A stretch of DNA of 64,000 nt from Arthrobacter yangruifuii (lineage in GTDB: Bacteria > Actinomycetota > Actinomycetes > Actinomycetales > Micrococcaceae): contig NZ_VTFX01000001.1 in assembly GCF_009192775.1 (NCBI RefSeq), forward strand, positions 558,001 through 622,000. Direction: 5' to 3'. Below, piece after piece: positions 50,447 through 58,808 of the stretch. Below the pieces are notes generated by a model. It ran no database searches. It saw only the letters and a list, made by a program, of their open reading frames with translations, and was not told where the DNA came from. The stretch's first letter is position 1, and each line of letters opens with the position of its first letter. Both the position numbers and the translations under genes were made by a program.

Positions 50447-52549
50447 TTAGCGCTGGGTTCCGCGGCGGGTGCCGGCAATCAGCATGCCGATCGGTACCAG
50501 CAGCAGGAGCAGCGGGATCAGTACGGCCAGGATCTTCGGGGACGTCATGATCTCCCCCGGAGTCAGGGCCGTGGTGCTGGCCCGCATGGTGTCGGCACCT
50601 TCGGAGATCTTGCCGTTGCCGTCAGCCAGGGTCTTGCTGCCTTCGGCCAGCTCGCCGTTGCCGTCGGCCAGTTCAGTAGCGCCTTCCTTCAGGTCCTTGG
50701 TTCCGGTGGTGAGGGTCTTGCCGCCGTCGTTGAGCTTGACCATGCCCTCGTCCAGGGACTTGGTGCCCGTGACCAGGCGGCCGGTGCCTTCGGAGAGGCT
50801 GATGGTGCCGTCGTAGATCTTGTAGTTGCCGTCGGCCAGCGTGTATGCGCCGGTCTCCAGGGTGGTCAGGCCGGTGGCCAGGCTGCCGGCACCGGCAGCA
50901 AGCTTGCCGTTACCTTCGGCCAGCGTGTATGCGCCGCCCTCCAGGGTGCCGAGGCCGGTGGTGAGGCTGCCCGCACCAACGGCGAGCTTGCCGTTGCCCT
51001 CGGCGAGAGTGGACGCCCCGGTGTTCAGCGTGTTCAGCCCGGTGGCGAGACTGCCTGCGCCGACGGCGAGCTTGCCGTTGCCGGCCGCGAGATCCTTGGA
51101 CCCGGCTTCGAGTTCACCCAGTCCCGAGGCGAGTGCCCCTGCCCCGTCGGCGAGTGCGGCGTTGCCTTCGGACAGGGCCGCTGAGCCCTGCTTCAAGGTC
51201 TCCAGGCCCTTGTCGAGCTTCGTGGCGCCGGCAGAAAGCGTGCCGGCCCCGGCGTAGAGCTGTTCGATGCCATCGGCGGCGGAGGCGGCACCGGCGGCCA
51301 GGGCCGGTGCCGCAGCCTCGTTATTGAGCTGGGCGAGACCGTTGGACACGGCGCCGGCACCGTAAATAAGTCCGGGTGCTTCTGCGGTTCCGTTGCCCTG
51401 CAGGCCAATGTCGATCCCGGCAACCAGGCGTTCCAGACCCTCGAGCTTGGCAGCAGCCAAGCGCAGACGGTCGGCCTTTTCCTGGCCAATCAGCAGTTGA
51501 AGCTGATCAGCAGCGGCTTCGAGCTCAGCAGCGCCTGCGGACTCACCGGTCGGGCCGTAGGGGACGAGGTCCGCCTTGATCTGGCTGGCCACTGATTCGC
51601 TCTGGCCCTCCTGCACGCCGTTGATGCCCGCGTTGATCTGCAGCACCCCGCCGTTGACGGCCGCTGCGCCCGGAGCGGCCTGGGCGATGCCGCCCGCAAC
51701 CTGCTGTGCGCCGCCGGCCAGGCCGGGCGCACCGTCGGCGAGGGGCTTCATTTTCGTGTAAAGGTCATTGGCTCCGGCCGCAAGGGCGGCTGAACCGTCC
51801 TTGGCGTCCGCGGCGCCGGCGGCCACTTGCTTGGCTCCATCGGATGCACTCTTGGCGCCGGTGGAGAGTTGCTTGGCGCCCGCGTTGGCGTCCTTATTCC
51901 CGGCGGCAACCTTGTTCGCGCCCTCCGCCGCGCTCTTGGCGCCGGTGGAGAGTTCCGTGGCACCGTTGTTGGCGGTGGTGGCTCCGGCGGCGAGCTTGCC
52001 TGCGCCGTCGGCCGCGCTCTTGGCACCGGCCGTGAGTTCCTTCGCGCCGTTGTTGGCGGTGGTGGCTCCGGCGGCCAGCTTGCCTGCACCCTCGGAGGCG
52101 CTGTTGGCGCCGGTGAGCAGCTGGACTGCGCCGCTGTTGGCGGTGGAGGCGCCGGCAGCCAGCTTATTGGCACCCTCGTTGGCGGCCTCGGCACCGGTGA
52201 GGAGCTTGAGGGCTCCTTCATCCAGGGTGGTGGCCCCGTCCTTCAGGGTGGTGACGCCGGTCTTGGCGGTGGAGATGCCCTTGGTCAGCGTGTTGGCGCC
52301 GTCGTCAACCTTCTTGGTTCCGGCAGCGACCTTGTCGGCGCCTGCCTTGGCCTTATCGGCGCCTGCCTGCAGGTCGCCTGCGCCCGTGGACGCGCGCTCG
52401 GCGCCGTCGCTGAGCTCCGTTGCTCCGCTGGCAACCTTGCCCGTGAAGAGCACGAAGAAGGCAAGCAAGAGGATGAGGAACAACGCCAAAAGTACGGTTA
52501 AAAGTGTATGCGGGCGGCTAGTGGTGCGCCCGGACGTGGAACTCGTCAT
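50447..52549 (-). CDS. Large heptad-repeat membrane protein (X-X-X-Leu-X-X-Gly type)
   Basis: The protein is 700 residues. A short cytoplasmic start and one membrane helix (LLTVLLALFLILLLAFFVLF, about 17-36) come first. About 600 residues follow that are almost wholly heptads with Leu and Gly/Ala at fixed places (for example GAGKLAAGATTANNG, LAEGNGKLAVGAGSL). A second membrane helix (ILAVLIPLLLLLVPIGMLIAG) stands just before a basic C-terminus. Such repeats occur in YhgE/Pip proteins, but the ABC-2 membrane domain of that family is missing. The repeat part should lie outside the cell as a long helical or coiled structure tethered at both ends. AAGGAT supports ATG 52549. Twin operator-like sites lie before it. 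Confidence 0.85.
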   Translation of the reverse strand: MTSSTSGRTTSRPHTLLTVLLALFLILLLAFFVLFTGKVASGATELSDGAERASTGAGDLQAGADKAKAGADKVAAGTKKVDDGANTLTKGISTAKTGVTTLKDGATTLDEGALKLLTGAEAANEGANKLAAGASTANSGAVQLLTGANSASEGAGKLAAGATTANNGAKELTAGAKSAADGAGKLAAGATTANNGATELSTGAKSAAEGANKVAAGNKDANAGAKQLSTGAKSASDGAKQVAAGAADAKDGSAALAAGANDLYTKMKPLADGAPGLAGGAQQVAGGIAQAAPGAAAVNGGVLQINAGINGVQEGQSESVASQIKADLVPYGPTGESAGAAELEAAADQLQLLIGQEKADRLRLAAAKLEGLERLVAGIDIGLQGNGTAEAPGLIYGAGAVSNGLAQLNNEAAAPALAAGAASAADGIEQLYAGAGTLSAGATKLDKGLETLKQGSAALSEGNAALADGAGALASGLGELEAGSKDLAAGNGKLAVGAGSLATGLNTLNTGASTLAEGNGKLAVGAGSLTTGLGTLEGGAYTLAEGNGKLAAGAGSLATGLTTLETGAYTLADGNYKIYDGTISLSEGTGRLVTGTKSLDEGMVKLNDGGKTLTTGTKDLKEGATELADGNGELAEGSKTLADGNGKISEGADTMRASTTALTPGEIMTSPKILAVLIPLLLLLVPIGMLIAGTRRGTQR
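50826..51080 (-). repeat. 84-bp tandem repeat inside the heptad-repeat gene (C-terminal block)
   Basis: About three copies of an 84-bp unit coding for 28 residues (LAEGNGKLAVGAGSL and 13 more) follow each other, with a fourth weaker copy. The period of 28 residues is four heptads. Confidence 0.75.
51900..52150 (-). repeat. 84-bp tandem repeat inside the heptad-repeat gene (N-terminal block)
   Basis: About three imperfect copies of another 84-bp unit (GAGKLAAGATTANNG plus 13 residues such as AKELTAGAKSAAD). It has the same period as the C-terminal block but a different consensus. Confidence 0.7.
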
Positions 52550-52707
52550 TGAATATCCTTTTTCTGCTTCTTACTGGGTTGAGACTGACTGCGCGGCAAT
52601 TCCTACGCCTGAGGGCGTAACCTGCGCCGGGTGCTGTTTGGCCGAATGCGTCACCACATAGAGACGCTGCCCGGCCAATGGGAAGTGTGATGTCTGTTAC
52701 ATCTAAG

Positions 52708-52722
52708 CTACCCGCGGGTAAC
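52708..52722. promoter_or_regulatory. Operator-like site 1, CTACCCGCGGGTAAC
   Basis: It contains the perfect 12-bp palindrome TACCCGCGGGTA. A second copy lies 38 bp further in reverse orientation. It resembles TetR-family operators. Confidence 0.6.
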
Positions 52723-52745
52723 AAAGCAATAGTTTTTGGAAATTA

Positions 52746-52760
52746 GTTACCGGCGAGTAG
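52746..52760. promoter_or_regulatory. Operator-like site 2, GTTACCGGCGAGTAG
   Basis: Its reverse complement CTACTCGCCGGTAAC differs from site 1 at two of 15 bases. The centre-to-centre distance of 38 bp is under four helical turns. Confidence 0.6.
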
Positions 52761-52862
52761 GTTTGCGCCGGTATTCGCGCGAATGCGTGTCGGCAGGGGG
52801 AACACGGCGCACATGGGGCATCGTTATTAGCTGACAGAAATACGTGAGATAAGGGAGTTTGT

Positions 52863-54269
52863 ATGAGCTGGCTGGACCGCGACCGAACCATCGCGCCGCC
52901 TGGATTCAATAGGTGGCTGATCCCGCCTGCAGCCCTGGCGGTGCATTTGTGCATCGGGCAGGTGTACGCCACGAGCGTTTACAAGACGGCTCTGGTGGAG
53001 TACTTCGATGCAAGCCTCACGCAGATCGGCGTGATTTTCTCGATTGCCATTGTGATGCTCGGGCTCTCCGCAGCAGTCATGGGCACCTGGGTGGACCGCA
53101 ACGGCCCCCGCAAGGCCATGTTTGTCTCCGCCGTTTTCTGGGCGGGCGGTTTCCTCATCGGTGCCCTGGGCATCTTTACCGGACAGCTTTGGCTGCTGTA
53201 CCTGGGCTACGGCGTCATCGGCGGCATCGGCCTGGGCATCGGCTACATTTCCCCGGTCTCCACCCTGATGAAGTGGTTCCCGGACCGTCCCGGACTCGCA
53301 ACCGGAATGGCCATCATGGGCTTCGGCGGCGGCGCGCTGGTCGCCAGCCCGCTGTCCTCAGCCCTTCTGGGCTTCTTCGATCCGGACTCCGGAACCGAAG
53401 GCTGGGTAGCCAGCGGCGACGCCGTGGGCAAACTGTTCCTCACCCTGGCACTGGTGTACCTGGTGTACATGCTTTACGGCGCATGGAGCATCCGGGTACC
53501 GGCGGCCGATTGGAAGCCCGAAGGGTTTGACCCCACCAAGGTCAAGGCCAAGGCCATGGTCTCCACCAACCATGTTTCGGCGGCCAACGCCATCAAGACC
53601 AAGCAGTTCTGGCTGGTCTGGATTGTGCTCTTCTGCAATGTCACCGCGGGAATCGGCATCCTCGAGCAGGCCGCCCCCATGATTCAGGACTTCTTCCGCC
53701 AGCCCGACGGCGCCTCCCTGGTCACAGCCGCCGTCGCCGGCGGGTTCGTGGGACTGCTCTCCATCGGCAACATGGGCGGGCGTTTCGTCTGGTCTGCAAC
53801 GTCGGACCTGGTGGGCCGCAAGCGCATCTACATGATCTACCTCGGCCTCGGTGCCGCCCTGTACATCCTGCTGTCCCTGTTCGGCGGCGGGTCCACGTTC
53901 CTGTACGTGGCTTTGGCGTTCATCATCATCTCCTTCTACGGAGGCGGATTCGCTACGGCTCCGGCCTACCTGCGGGACCTCTTCGGCACCTACCAGGTTG
54001 GCGCGATCCACGGCCGCCTGCTCACCGCATGGTCGGCCGCCGGCATCGCCGGTCCGCTGATCGTCAACTCGTTCCTGGATTCCAAGGGAACCCCCGGTGA
54101 ACTCACCGCCGCGGCCTACCAGCCCGCACTGTTGACCATGGTGGGCCTGCTGGTGGTGGGCTTCATCGCCAACCTGCTGGTGACTCCGGTGGCATCCCGC
54201 TACCACGAGCCGCAGTCCGCACCGGCTGCCCCCGAGCCGGCCGCTACCCTGAATGGAGAACGCGCATGA
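52863..54269 (+). CDS. OFA-family MFS transporter
   Basis: The protein is 468 residues with twelve membrane helices. The start PPGFNRWLIPPAALAVHLCIGQVYATSVY and the motif GTWVDRNGPRKAMFVSAVFWAGGFLIGALG are typical of the oxalate/formate antiporter group, which moves small carboxylates. A stretch with GVIGGIGLGIGYISPVSTLMKWFPDRPG is the group's hallmark. The Gly/Pro-rich tail ends four bases into the next gene, a small-subunit gene known to accompany this family. Confidence 0.92.
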   Translation: MSWLDRDRTIAPPGFNRWLIPPAALAVHLCIGQVYATSVYKTALVEYFDASLTQIGVIFSIAIVMLGLSAAVMGTWVDRNGPRKAMFVSAVFWAGGFLIGALGIFTGQLWLLYLGYGVIGGIGLGIGYISPVSTLMKWFPDRPGLATGMAIMGFGGGALVASPLSSALLGFFDPDSGTEGWVASGDAVGKLFLTLALVYLVYMLYGAWSIRVPAADWKPEGFDPTKVKAKAMVSTNHVSAANAIKTKQFWLVWIVLFCNVTAGIGILEQAAPMIQDFFRQPDGASLVTAAVAGGFVGLLSIGNMGGRFVWSATSDLVGRKRIYMIYLGLGAALYILLSLFGGGSTFLYVALAFIIISFYGGGFATAPAYLRDLFGTYQVGAIHGRLLTAWSAAGIAGPLIVNSFLDSKGTPGELTAAAYQPALLTMVGLLVVGFIANLLVTPVASRYHEPQSAPAAPEPAATLNGERA

Positions 54270-54367
54270 GCAAGGCACAGTTGACGGTGGGTTGGGCGCT
54301 GGTGGGAGTTCCACTGGCCTACGGGATCTTCCAGACCCTGAGCAAGGCTTCGGCGCTCTTCGGCTAG
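54266..54367 (+). CDS. MFS transporter small subunit (33 aa)
   Basis: A protein of only 33 residues: MSKAQLTVGWALVGVPLAYG, then IFQTLSKASALFG. It is one membrane helix with the W-x-x-VG-x-PL-x-x-G pattern of the short proteins encoded directly after OFA-family MFS genes. ATG 54266 overlaps the stop of the transporter gene (ATGA), so the two are translated together and the peptide probably sits beside the transporter in the membrane. It is easily missed because of its length. Confidence 0.8.
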   Translation: MSKAQLTVGWALVGVPLAYGIFQTLSKASALFG

Positions 54368-54399
54368 GCCCGGCTACGGAACACGGGGAGGGACGGGTG

Positions 54400-54813
54400 A
54401 TGGTGAGCTGGAGTGATTTTCCTGTCCTCACGAAGGAAGACGACAGCTACACCCACCTGCCCTTCTCCGGCTGGTTCCTGATGACGGGGTGGGCGGCGGG
54501 GCCCGAGCATACCCGCCGCCGCCCCGGCACCCTGAATGACATCCTGCCCTCCCGCGAGATCCTCTCCGGCGAGGACGAGGAATGGCTGTATGAAATGGCC
54601 AATGACTATCTGGCACTGGCCGGCATTCCGCCGGCCCCGCGCGGATACGTCTGGTTTCTGGCCCGGCCCGCAGGGATTACCTCGGATGAATCCCTGTGGC
54701 GGCGGCTGAACGACGCTATTGACGAGCTCGGGGGCCTGCCCCGCCTCGACGGCCCGGCATACGTTACGGGCGCCTATCCGGTCATTGCGGAAGCGGTCCG
54801 CCGGCTTTACTGA
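54400..54813 (+). CDS. Hypothetical protein (137 aa)
   Basis: The protein is 137 residues, soluble, with acidic and aromatic character (SWSDFPVLTKEDDSYTHLPF, EDEEWLYEMANDYLALAGIP, YVWFLARPAGITSDESLWRR). ATG 54400 has GGGAGGGA 7 bp before it. I recognise no family. Its stop overlaps the convergent gene's stop by 7 bp. It may be co-transcribed with the MFS genes 32 bp upstream. Confidence 0.65.
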   Translation: MVSWSDFPVLTKEDDSYTHLPFSGWFLMTGWAAGPEHTRRRPGTLNDILPSREILSGEDEEWLYEMANDYLALAGIPPAPRGYVWFLARPAGITSDESLWRRLNDAIDELGGLPRLDGPAYVTGAYPVIAEAVRRLY

Positions 54814-55241
54814 CCGGCTGCCGAATCCCTGCGCCCCCGAGAATCCTTCGCGTCCATGGCCTGGTCCAGAAGCAGGGAACTGAGCGCCGACGCCGCGGCC
54901 ATCACCCGCCGCGGCCGGGCCACCCCGCGCCGGACCAGCCAGGCTTCGACACGTTCGTCCAGCACCAGTGTGAGTGCCAGGACTCCGCTGGCGGTTGCGC
55001 CCACCATGGCAGCGACAACAGCCGGACCGGCGAGCCTCATCCGCGGGCCGGTCCCGCTGCCTGCCGTTTCCCTCCCTCTTTGGGCACCGGCCCGGACGGC
55101 CAGGGCGCCGAGGATGCCGAGGGCTGCTCCCGGGACCAGCACAAAGCTACGGCGTGTCCGCGGAGACCAGTCCGCCGGACGCTGCAGGGTGAACAGCCCC
55201 GAGGAAGCAGCAAGGGCAAGCGAAAGCGGAAGATTCTTCAT
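54807..55241 (-). CDS. Small membrane protein of unknown function
   Basis: The protein is 144 residues with three likely membrane helices (LPLSLALAASSGLFTL; FVLVPGAALGILGALAV; LAGPAVVAAMVGATASGVLALTLVL) and a charged tail. I recognise no family. ATG 55241 lies 7 bp after a TAGCGT -10 box, so the message is probably leaderless. Confidence 0.65.
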   Translation of the reverse strand: MKNLPLSLALAASSGLFTLQRPADWSPRTRRSFVLVPGAALGILGALAVRAGAQRGRETAGSGTGPRMRLAGPAVVAAMVGATASGVLALTLVLDERVEAWLVRRGVARPRRVMAAASALSSLLLDQAMDAKDSRGRRDSAAGQ

Positions 55242-55248
55242 GGCCCAC

Positions 55249-55254
55249 ACGCTA
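55249..55254 (-). promoter_or_regulatory. -10 box TAGCGT of a leaderless promoter for 55241
   Basis: On the reverse strand TAGCGT ends 7 bp before ATG 55241. The same hexamer serves the DoxX gene at 21168. Confidence 0.45.
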
Positions 55255-55365
55255 CCCGCCGCCCGGAGGGCTGTGGAACTTAGGTGGCGGGTGCAACGCT
55301 TAGGGGGCAATGTCCGTCCACCCGTGCCGTGGATCCCCCGCCGGTGCGGAGAGCAGGAGCATGCC

Positions 55366-56403
55366 ATGAAGGCCCTTCAATACCGCGCAATCGGCCAGCC
55401 GCCCGAAGTGGTGGAAATCGATACCCCGGAACCCGGCCCCGGACAGGTCCGGCTCAAGGTCACCGCCGCCGGCGTCTGCCACTCGGATGAATACATCATG
55501 AGCCTGCCGCAGAGTGAATACATTTACGGCCTTCCCCTGACCTTGGGGCACGAAGGTGCCGGCGTGGTGGACCGGATCGGCGACGGGGTGCAGAACATCG
55601 AACTCGGTACCTCCATGGCGGTCTACGGACCCTGGGGCTGCGGCATGTGTTACGAGTGCGCCAGCGGCAAGGAAAACTACTGCCGGAACGCCGCGAAGCT
55701 CGGCATCGCCCCGCCGGGCCTGGGTGCCCCCGGCGCCATGGCGGAATACCTGATTGTGGACAGCCCGCGGCATCTGATCCCCCTGGGGGACCTGGATCCG
55801 GTGCAGAACGTATCCCTGACGGACGCCGGCCTCACCCCGTACCACGCGATCAAGGGTTCCCTGGAGAAACTGCCTTCCGGTGCCACGGCGGTAGTGATCG
55901 GTGTGGGCGGCCTCGGCCACGTGGCGGTGCAGATCCTGCGGGCCATGACGGCGGCCACCGTGGTGGCGCTGGACATTGACGAAGCCAAGCTGAACCTGGC
56001 CACCGACGTCGGAGCGCACTATACCTTCCCCTCCGAGCCCGGAGCGGTGGATATGGTCCGGGATTTGACCGGCGGCCGGGGCGTGGACGCGGTCTTCGAT
56101 TTCGTCACCAACCAGGCCACCCTGGACCTGGGCCAGGCAATGGTGGCGGCGCAGGGAGACCAGGTCCTGGTGGGCGTCGGATCCGGCACCTTGCCGGTGG
56201 GCATGGCTGCAACCACGGCTTGGGAAGCGTCCATCCGGGCGCCGTACTGGGGATCCCGGTCGGAATTGTTCGAGGTGCTGGACCTCGCCCGCAGCGAGGG
56301 TATCAATGTCCATACCGAGACCTTCACCTTGGATGATGCGCCGGCGGCCTACGAGAAGCTGAAAAACAACCAGCTGATCGGCCGCGCCGTCGTTGTGCCG
56401 TAA
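55366..56403 (+). CDS. Zinc-dependent alcohol dehydrogenase
   Basis: A protein of 345 residues from ATG 55366. The catalytic zinc site is in GVCHSDEYIM and LGHEGAG, the structural zinc loop is CGMCYECASGKENYC, and the NAD site is VVIGVGGLGHVAVQ. It belongs to the medium-chain family, close to primary/secondary or aryl alcohol dehydrogenases (the AdhA/rhodococcal NAD-ADH group). It is monocistronic, and its 3' end faces the kinase-like gene on the other strand. Confidence 0.9.
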   Translation: MKALQYRAIGQPPEVVEIDTPEPGPGQVRLKVTAAGVCHSDEYIMSLPQSEYIYGLPLTLGHEGAGVVDRIGDGVQNIELGTSMAVYGPWGCGMCYECASGKENYCRNAAKLGIAPPGLGAPGAMAEYLIVDSPRHLIPLGDLDPVQNVSLTDAGLTPYHAIKGSLEKLPSGATAVVIGVGGLGHVAVQILRAMTAATVVALDIDEAKLNLATDVGAHYTFPSEPGAVDMVRDLTGGRGVDAVFDFVTNQATLDLGQAMVAAQGDQVLVGVGSGTLPVGMAATTAWEASIRAPYWGSRSELFEVLDLARSEGINVHTETFTLDDAPAAYEKLKNNQLIGRAVVVP

Positions 56404-56417
56404 CCCCGGGGAAGGCC

Positions 56418-57515
56418 CTACAAGGGTGCCGGAGCCAGCCCGGCGAACCCGGCGGCGGCACGCAGCAGCTGTGGCACCCCGGCCTCCAACGACGGGCCGA
56501 AGACCAGGTCATGGGGCCGTTCACCCTTGAGCCAGCGGGTGTAGATGGCCTCGCAGAAGATGGACGCCTTCCACAGCGCCAGCGCCTGGTACCAGGGCAG
56601 CGCATCCAGGTTCAGGTCCATCCGCTGCCGGTACGCCTCGATGACGTCGGCCCGGGTGTAATACCCGGGGTGCCGGGTCACGCCGGTTAGCTCCAGGGGC
56701 GTGGAGGCACTGCCGGGTTCCGAATAGGTGGCGGTGAGATAGCCCAGGTCCGCCAGAGGATCGCCGACGGCGGACATTTCCCAGTCCAGGACGGCAATGA
56801 CACGCGCGGGGGACTGGGGGGCGAACATCAGGTTTCCCGGCCGGTAATCACCGTGCAGCACCGCCGCGGCAGAGCTCTCGGGCACGTTGTCCGCGAGCCA
56901 GCTGCCGATCCGGGCCACCTCGGGCAGGCTGCGCGTGGTGTTGACGTCCCACAGTCCGGAGAACCGGGCCACCTGGCGCTGCAGGTAGCCCTCCGGTCTG
57001 CCGAAGGAGGCGAGGTCCCCGCTGCTCACGTCCACGGAATGGATGCGCACCAGGGCGTCCACGACGGCGGCACTGGTGGCCCTGCGCTCCTCCATGGAGG
57101 ACAGGTTGGGCGGAATGGTGTTGGTGATGACCAGGCCGTCCAGGTAAGCCATCACGTAGAACGGCACTCCCAGCACGGACTCGTCCTCGCAGATGGCCAG
57201 GATTTCCGGCACCGGCACCCCCTGTCCGCGCAGCAGCTGCTGGATCCGTGCCTCGCGGACCATGTCATGCGTGGAGCGCGGCAGCGGCGGGCGCGGGCCG
57301 CGGCGCAGCACAAAGTCCTCGGCCCCGCGCCGGATCCGGTAGGTGATGTTGGACTGCCCGTCCCCGATGGAGGTCCAGGACAGCGGCCCTGAGCCGAGTC
57401 CGTGCTTGTCGAAAAACGCCGTGACCTCGTCCAGGATCAGCAGCGGGGGAGAGGCCAGTGCTTCGGCATCGGACCGGGTGGCTACAACTTCGGTGCCGTC
57501 AGGGCTGGTGTGCAT
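56418..57515 (-). CDS. Aminoglycoside-phosphotransferase-fold kinase (ACAD10/11 / LvaA type)
   Basis: The protein is 365 residues. The kinase pattern is clear: DGQSNITYRI at the nucleotide loop, FVLRRGPRPPLPRSTHDM-type lysine strand, catalytic HGDYRPGNLMF and metal-binding VLDWEMSAVGDPLADLG. This branch is not an antibiotic-resistance enzyme. It matches the kinase part of ACAD10/ACAD11 and LvaA, which phosphorylate 4-hydroxyacyl-CoA. It starts 5 bp after the acyl-CoA dehydrogenase gene, so the two are co-transcribed, as expected for that pathway. Confidence 0.85.
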   Translation of the reverse strand: MHTSPDGTEVVATRSDAEALASPPLLILDEVTAFFDKHGLGSGPLSWTSIGDGQSNITYRIRRGAEDFVLRRGPRPPLPRSTHDMVREARIQQLLRGQGVPVPEILAICEDESVLGVPFYVMAYLDGLVITNTIPPNLSSMEERRATSAAVVDALVRIHSVDVSSGDLASFGRPEGYLQRQVARFSGLWDVNTTRSLPEVARIGSWLADNVPESSAAAVLHGDYRPGNLMFAPQSPARVIAVLDWEMSAVGDPLADLGYLTATYSEPGSASTPLELTGVTRHPGYYTRADVIEAYRQRMDLNLDALPWYQALALWKASIFCEAIYTRWLKGERPHDLVFGPSLEAGVPQLLRAAAGFAGLAPAPL

Positions 57516-57520
57516 GGGGT

Positions 57521-58777
57521 TCAGGCTTTCGCGTCGGCTGGGAAGGCGGCGGCATCGATCGGAGCGGAAACGTCGGCAAGGTCCGGAGCGCCGTGCTCCG
57601 CCTCGCGGCGGCGCCGGGCGGAGGCGCGGCGGGCAATGGCCCATTTGTGCGTCTCGTTGGAACCGTCATAGATGCGGAAGGCGCGGACCTCGTTGAGGTA
57701 GGCGGCCAGCGGCAGCCGGTCGGTCACGCCGTCGCCGCCGCACAGCTGCAGGCTGCGGTCGATCACCCGGTACACGGCTTCGGAGGTGTGGGTTTTGGCT
57801 ACCGAGGACAGGGCCGAGCCGGCCTTCGCGTCGGTTTCCAGCAGGGCCGCGGTTTTGGTGATGATGGCGTCCGAGGTTTCAATGTCGATCACGGACTGGG
57901 CAATCATTTCCTGCGCCAGGCCGAGCTCGTTCATTACGGAACCGAAGATCTCCCGCCGGTTGGTGCGGTCCAGGGCAATGTCCAGGGACCGCCGCGCCAG
58001 GCCCAGCCAGCGCATGCAGTGGGTCAGCCGGGCCGGGCCCAGCCGCACCTGCGCGTAGCGGAACCCTTCGCCCGGTGTGCCCAGCACGGCGTCGTCGGGC
58101 ACAAATACGTCCTCGAAGTGCACGTGCGGATGTCCGCCGCCGATGGCGCGGTCCATGGTGTGCAGCTGCTCGCCGATCCGCACGCCGGGGGTATCCATGT
58201 CCACCAGCAGCATGGTGGCTCCGGCGGGCGCGCCGTCCACGGCGTCGGTGCGCACCATGGCGATGCAGAACGCCGCGTTGTTGGCTCCGCTGGTGAAGCG
58301 TTTATGCCCGTTGATCCGCCAGCCGCCGTCCACCTTCTCCGCACGCGAGGCCAGTGCGGCCGGATCGGAGCCGGCACCGGGATGCGGTTCGGTCATGCCG
58401 AAGCAGGAACGCGCCTCCCCGGCAACCAGCGGAACCAGGTAGCGGCGTTTCTGCTCTTCGCTGCCGATCAGGTGCAGCATATGCATGTTCCCCTCGTCCG
58501 GCGCCATGCAGTTCAGCGCCGAGGGGCCGATCAGCGAGTATCCAGCCTCCTGGAAGATGGGGGACCAGTACTGCAGGGGCACGCCCTGCCCGCCGTATTC
58601 CTTCGGCGCGTGCGGAGCGTAGACTCCGGCCGCCTTGGCGGCGGAGCGCAGCTCCGCCAGCAGCTCCTCGGGAACGACGGCGCCCGGCCGCGGTTCCGCG
58701 GGCATCACCGTACCCCGGATGAATTCACGGGTGCGCAGGCGCAGGTCTTCGATGTCCGGTGGGAGTGCGGTGCTCAT
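57521..58777 (-). CDS. Acyl-CoA dehydrogenase (ACAD10/11-like)
   Basis: The protein is 418 residues. The ACAD flavin site has CFGMTEPHPGAGSDPAALASRA and FTSGANNAAFCIAMVRTDA, and the C-terminal part has QLCGGDGVTDRLPLAAYLNEVRAFRIYDGSNETHK. The sequence falls in the ACAD10/11 group, not the short-chain group. Its neighbours are a kinase of the matching type and an SDR. It oxidises an acyl-CoA, perhaps a phosphorylated 4-hydroxyacyl-CoA. Confidence 0.88.
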   Translation of the reverse strand: MSTALPPDIEDLRLRTREFIRGTVMPAEPRPGAVVPEELLAELRSAAKAAGVYAPHAPKEYGGQGVPLQYWSPIFQEAGYSLIGPSALNCMAPDEGNMHMLHLIGSEEQKRRYLVPLVAGEARSCFGMTEPHPGAGSDPAALASRAEKVDGGWRINGHKRFTSGANNAAFCIAMVRTDAVDGAPAGATMLLVDMDTPGVRIGEQLHTMDRAIGGGHPHVHFEDVFVPDDAVLGTPGEGFRYAQVRLGPARLTHCMRWLGLARRSLDIALDRTNRREIFGSVMNELGLAQEMIAQSVIDIETSDAIITKTAALLETDAKAGSALSSVAKTHTSEAVYRVIDRSLQLCGGDGVTDRLPLAAYLNEVRAFRIYDGSNETHKWAIARRASARRRREAEHGAPDLADVSAPIDAAAFPADAKA

Positions 58778-58808
58778 GGGCAGTCCTTAGGGGAGGCGGT
58801 GGAGACGG

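Larger units (their letters stand above)
52550..52862. other. Divergent intergenic region, heptad-repeat gene / MFS gene
   Basis: These 313 bp hold no gene I can support. They contain the two operator-like sites at 52708-52722 and 52746-52760 in an AT-rich stretch, and the ribosome-binding site of the MFS gene (AAGGGAG). Confidence 0.6.

Noticed and set aside
56418-57515. Aminoglycoside resistance gene
   Set aside because: The kinase fold is shared, but the sequence type and its place beside an ACAD gene fit the ACAD10/11-LvaA branch and not antibiotic modification.
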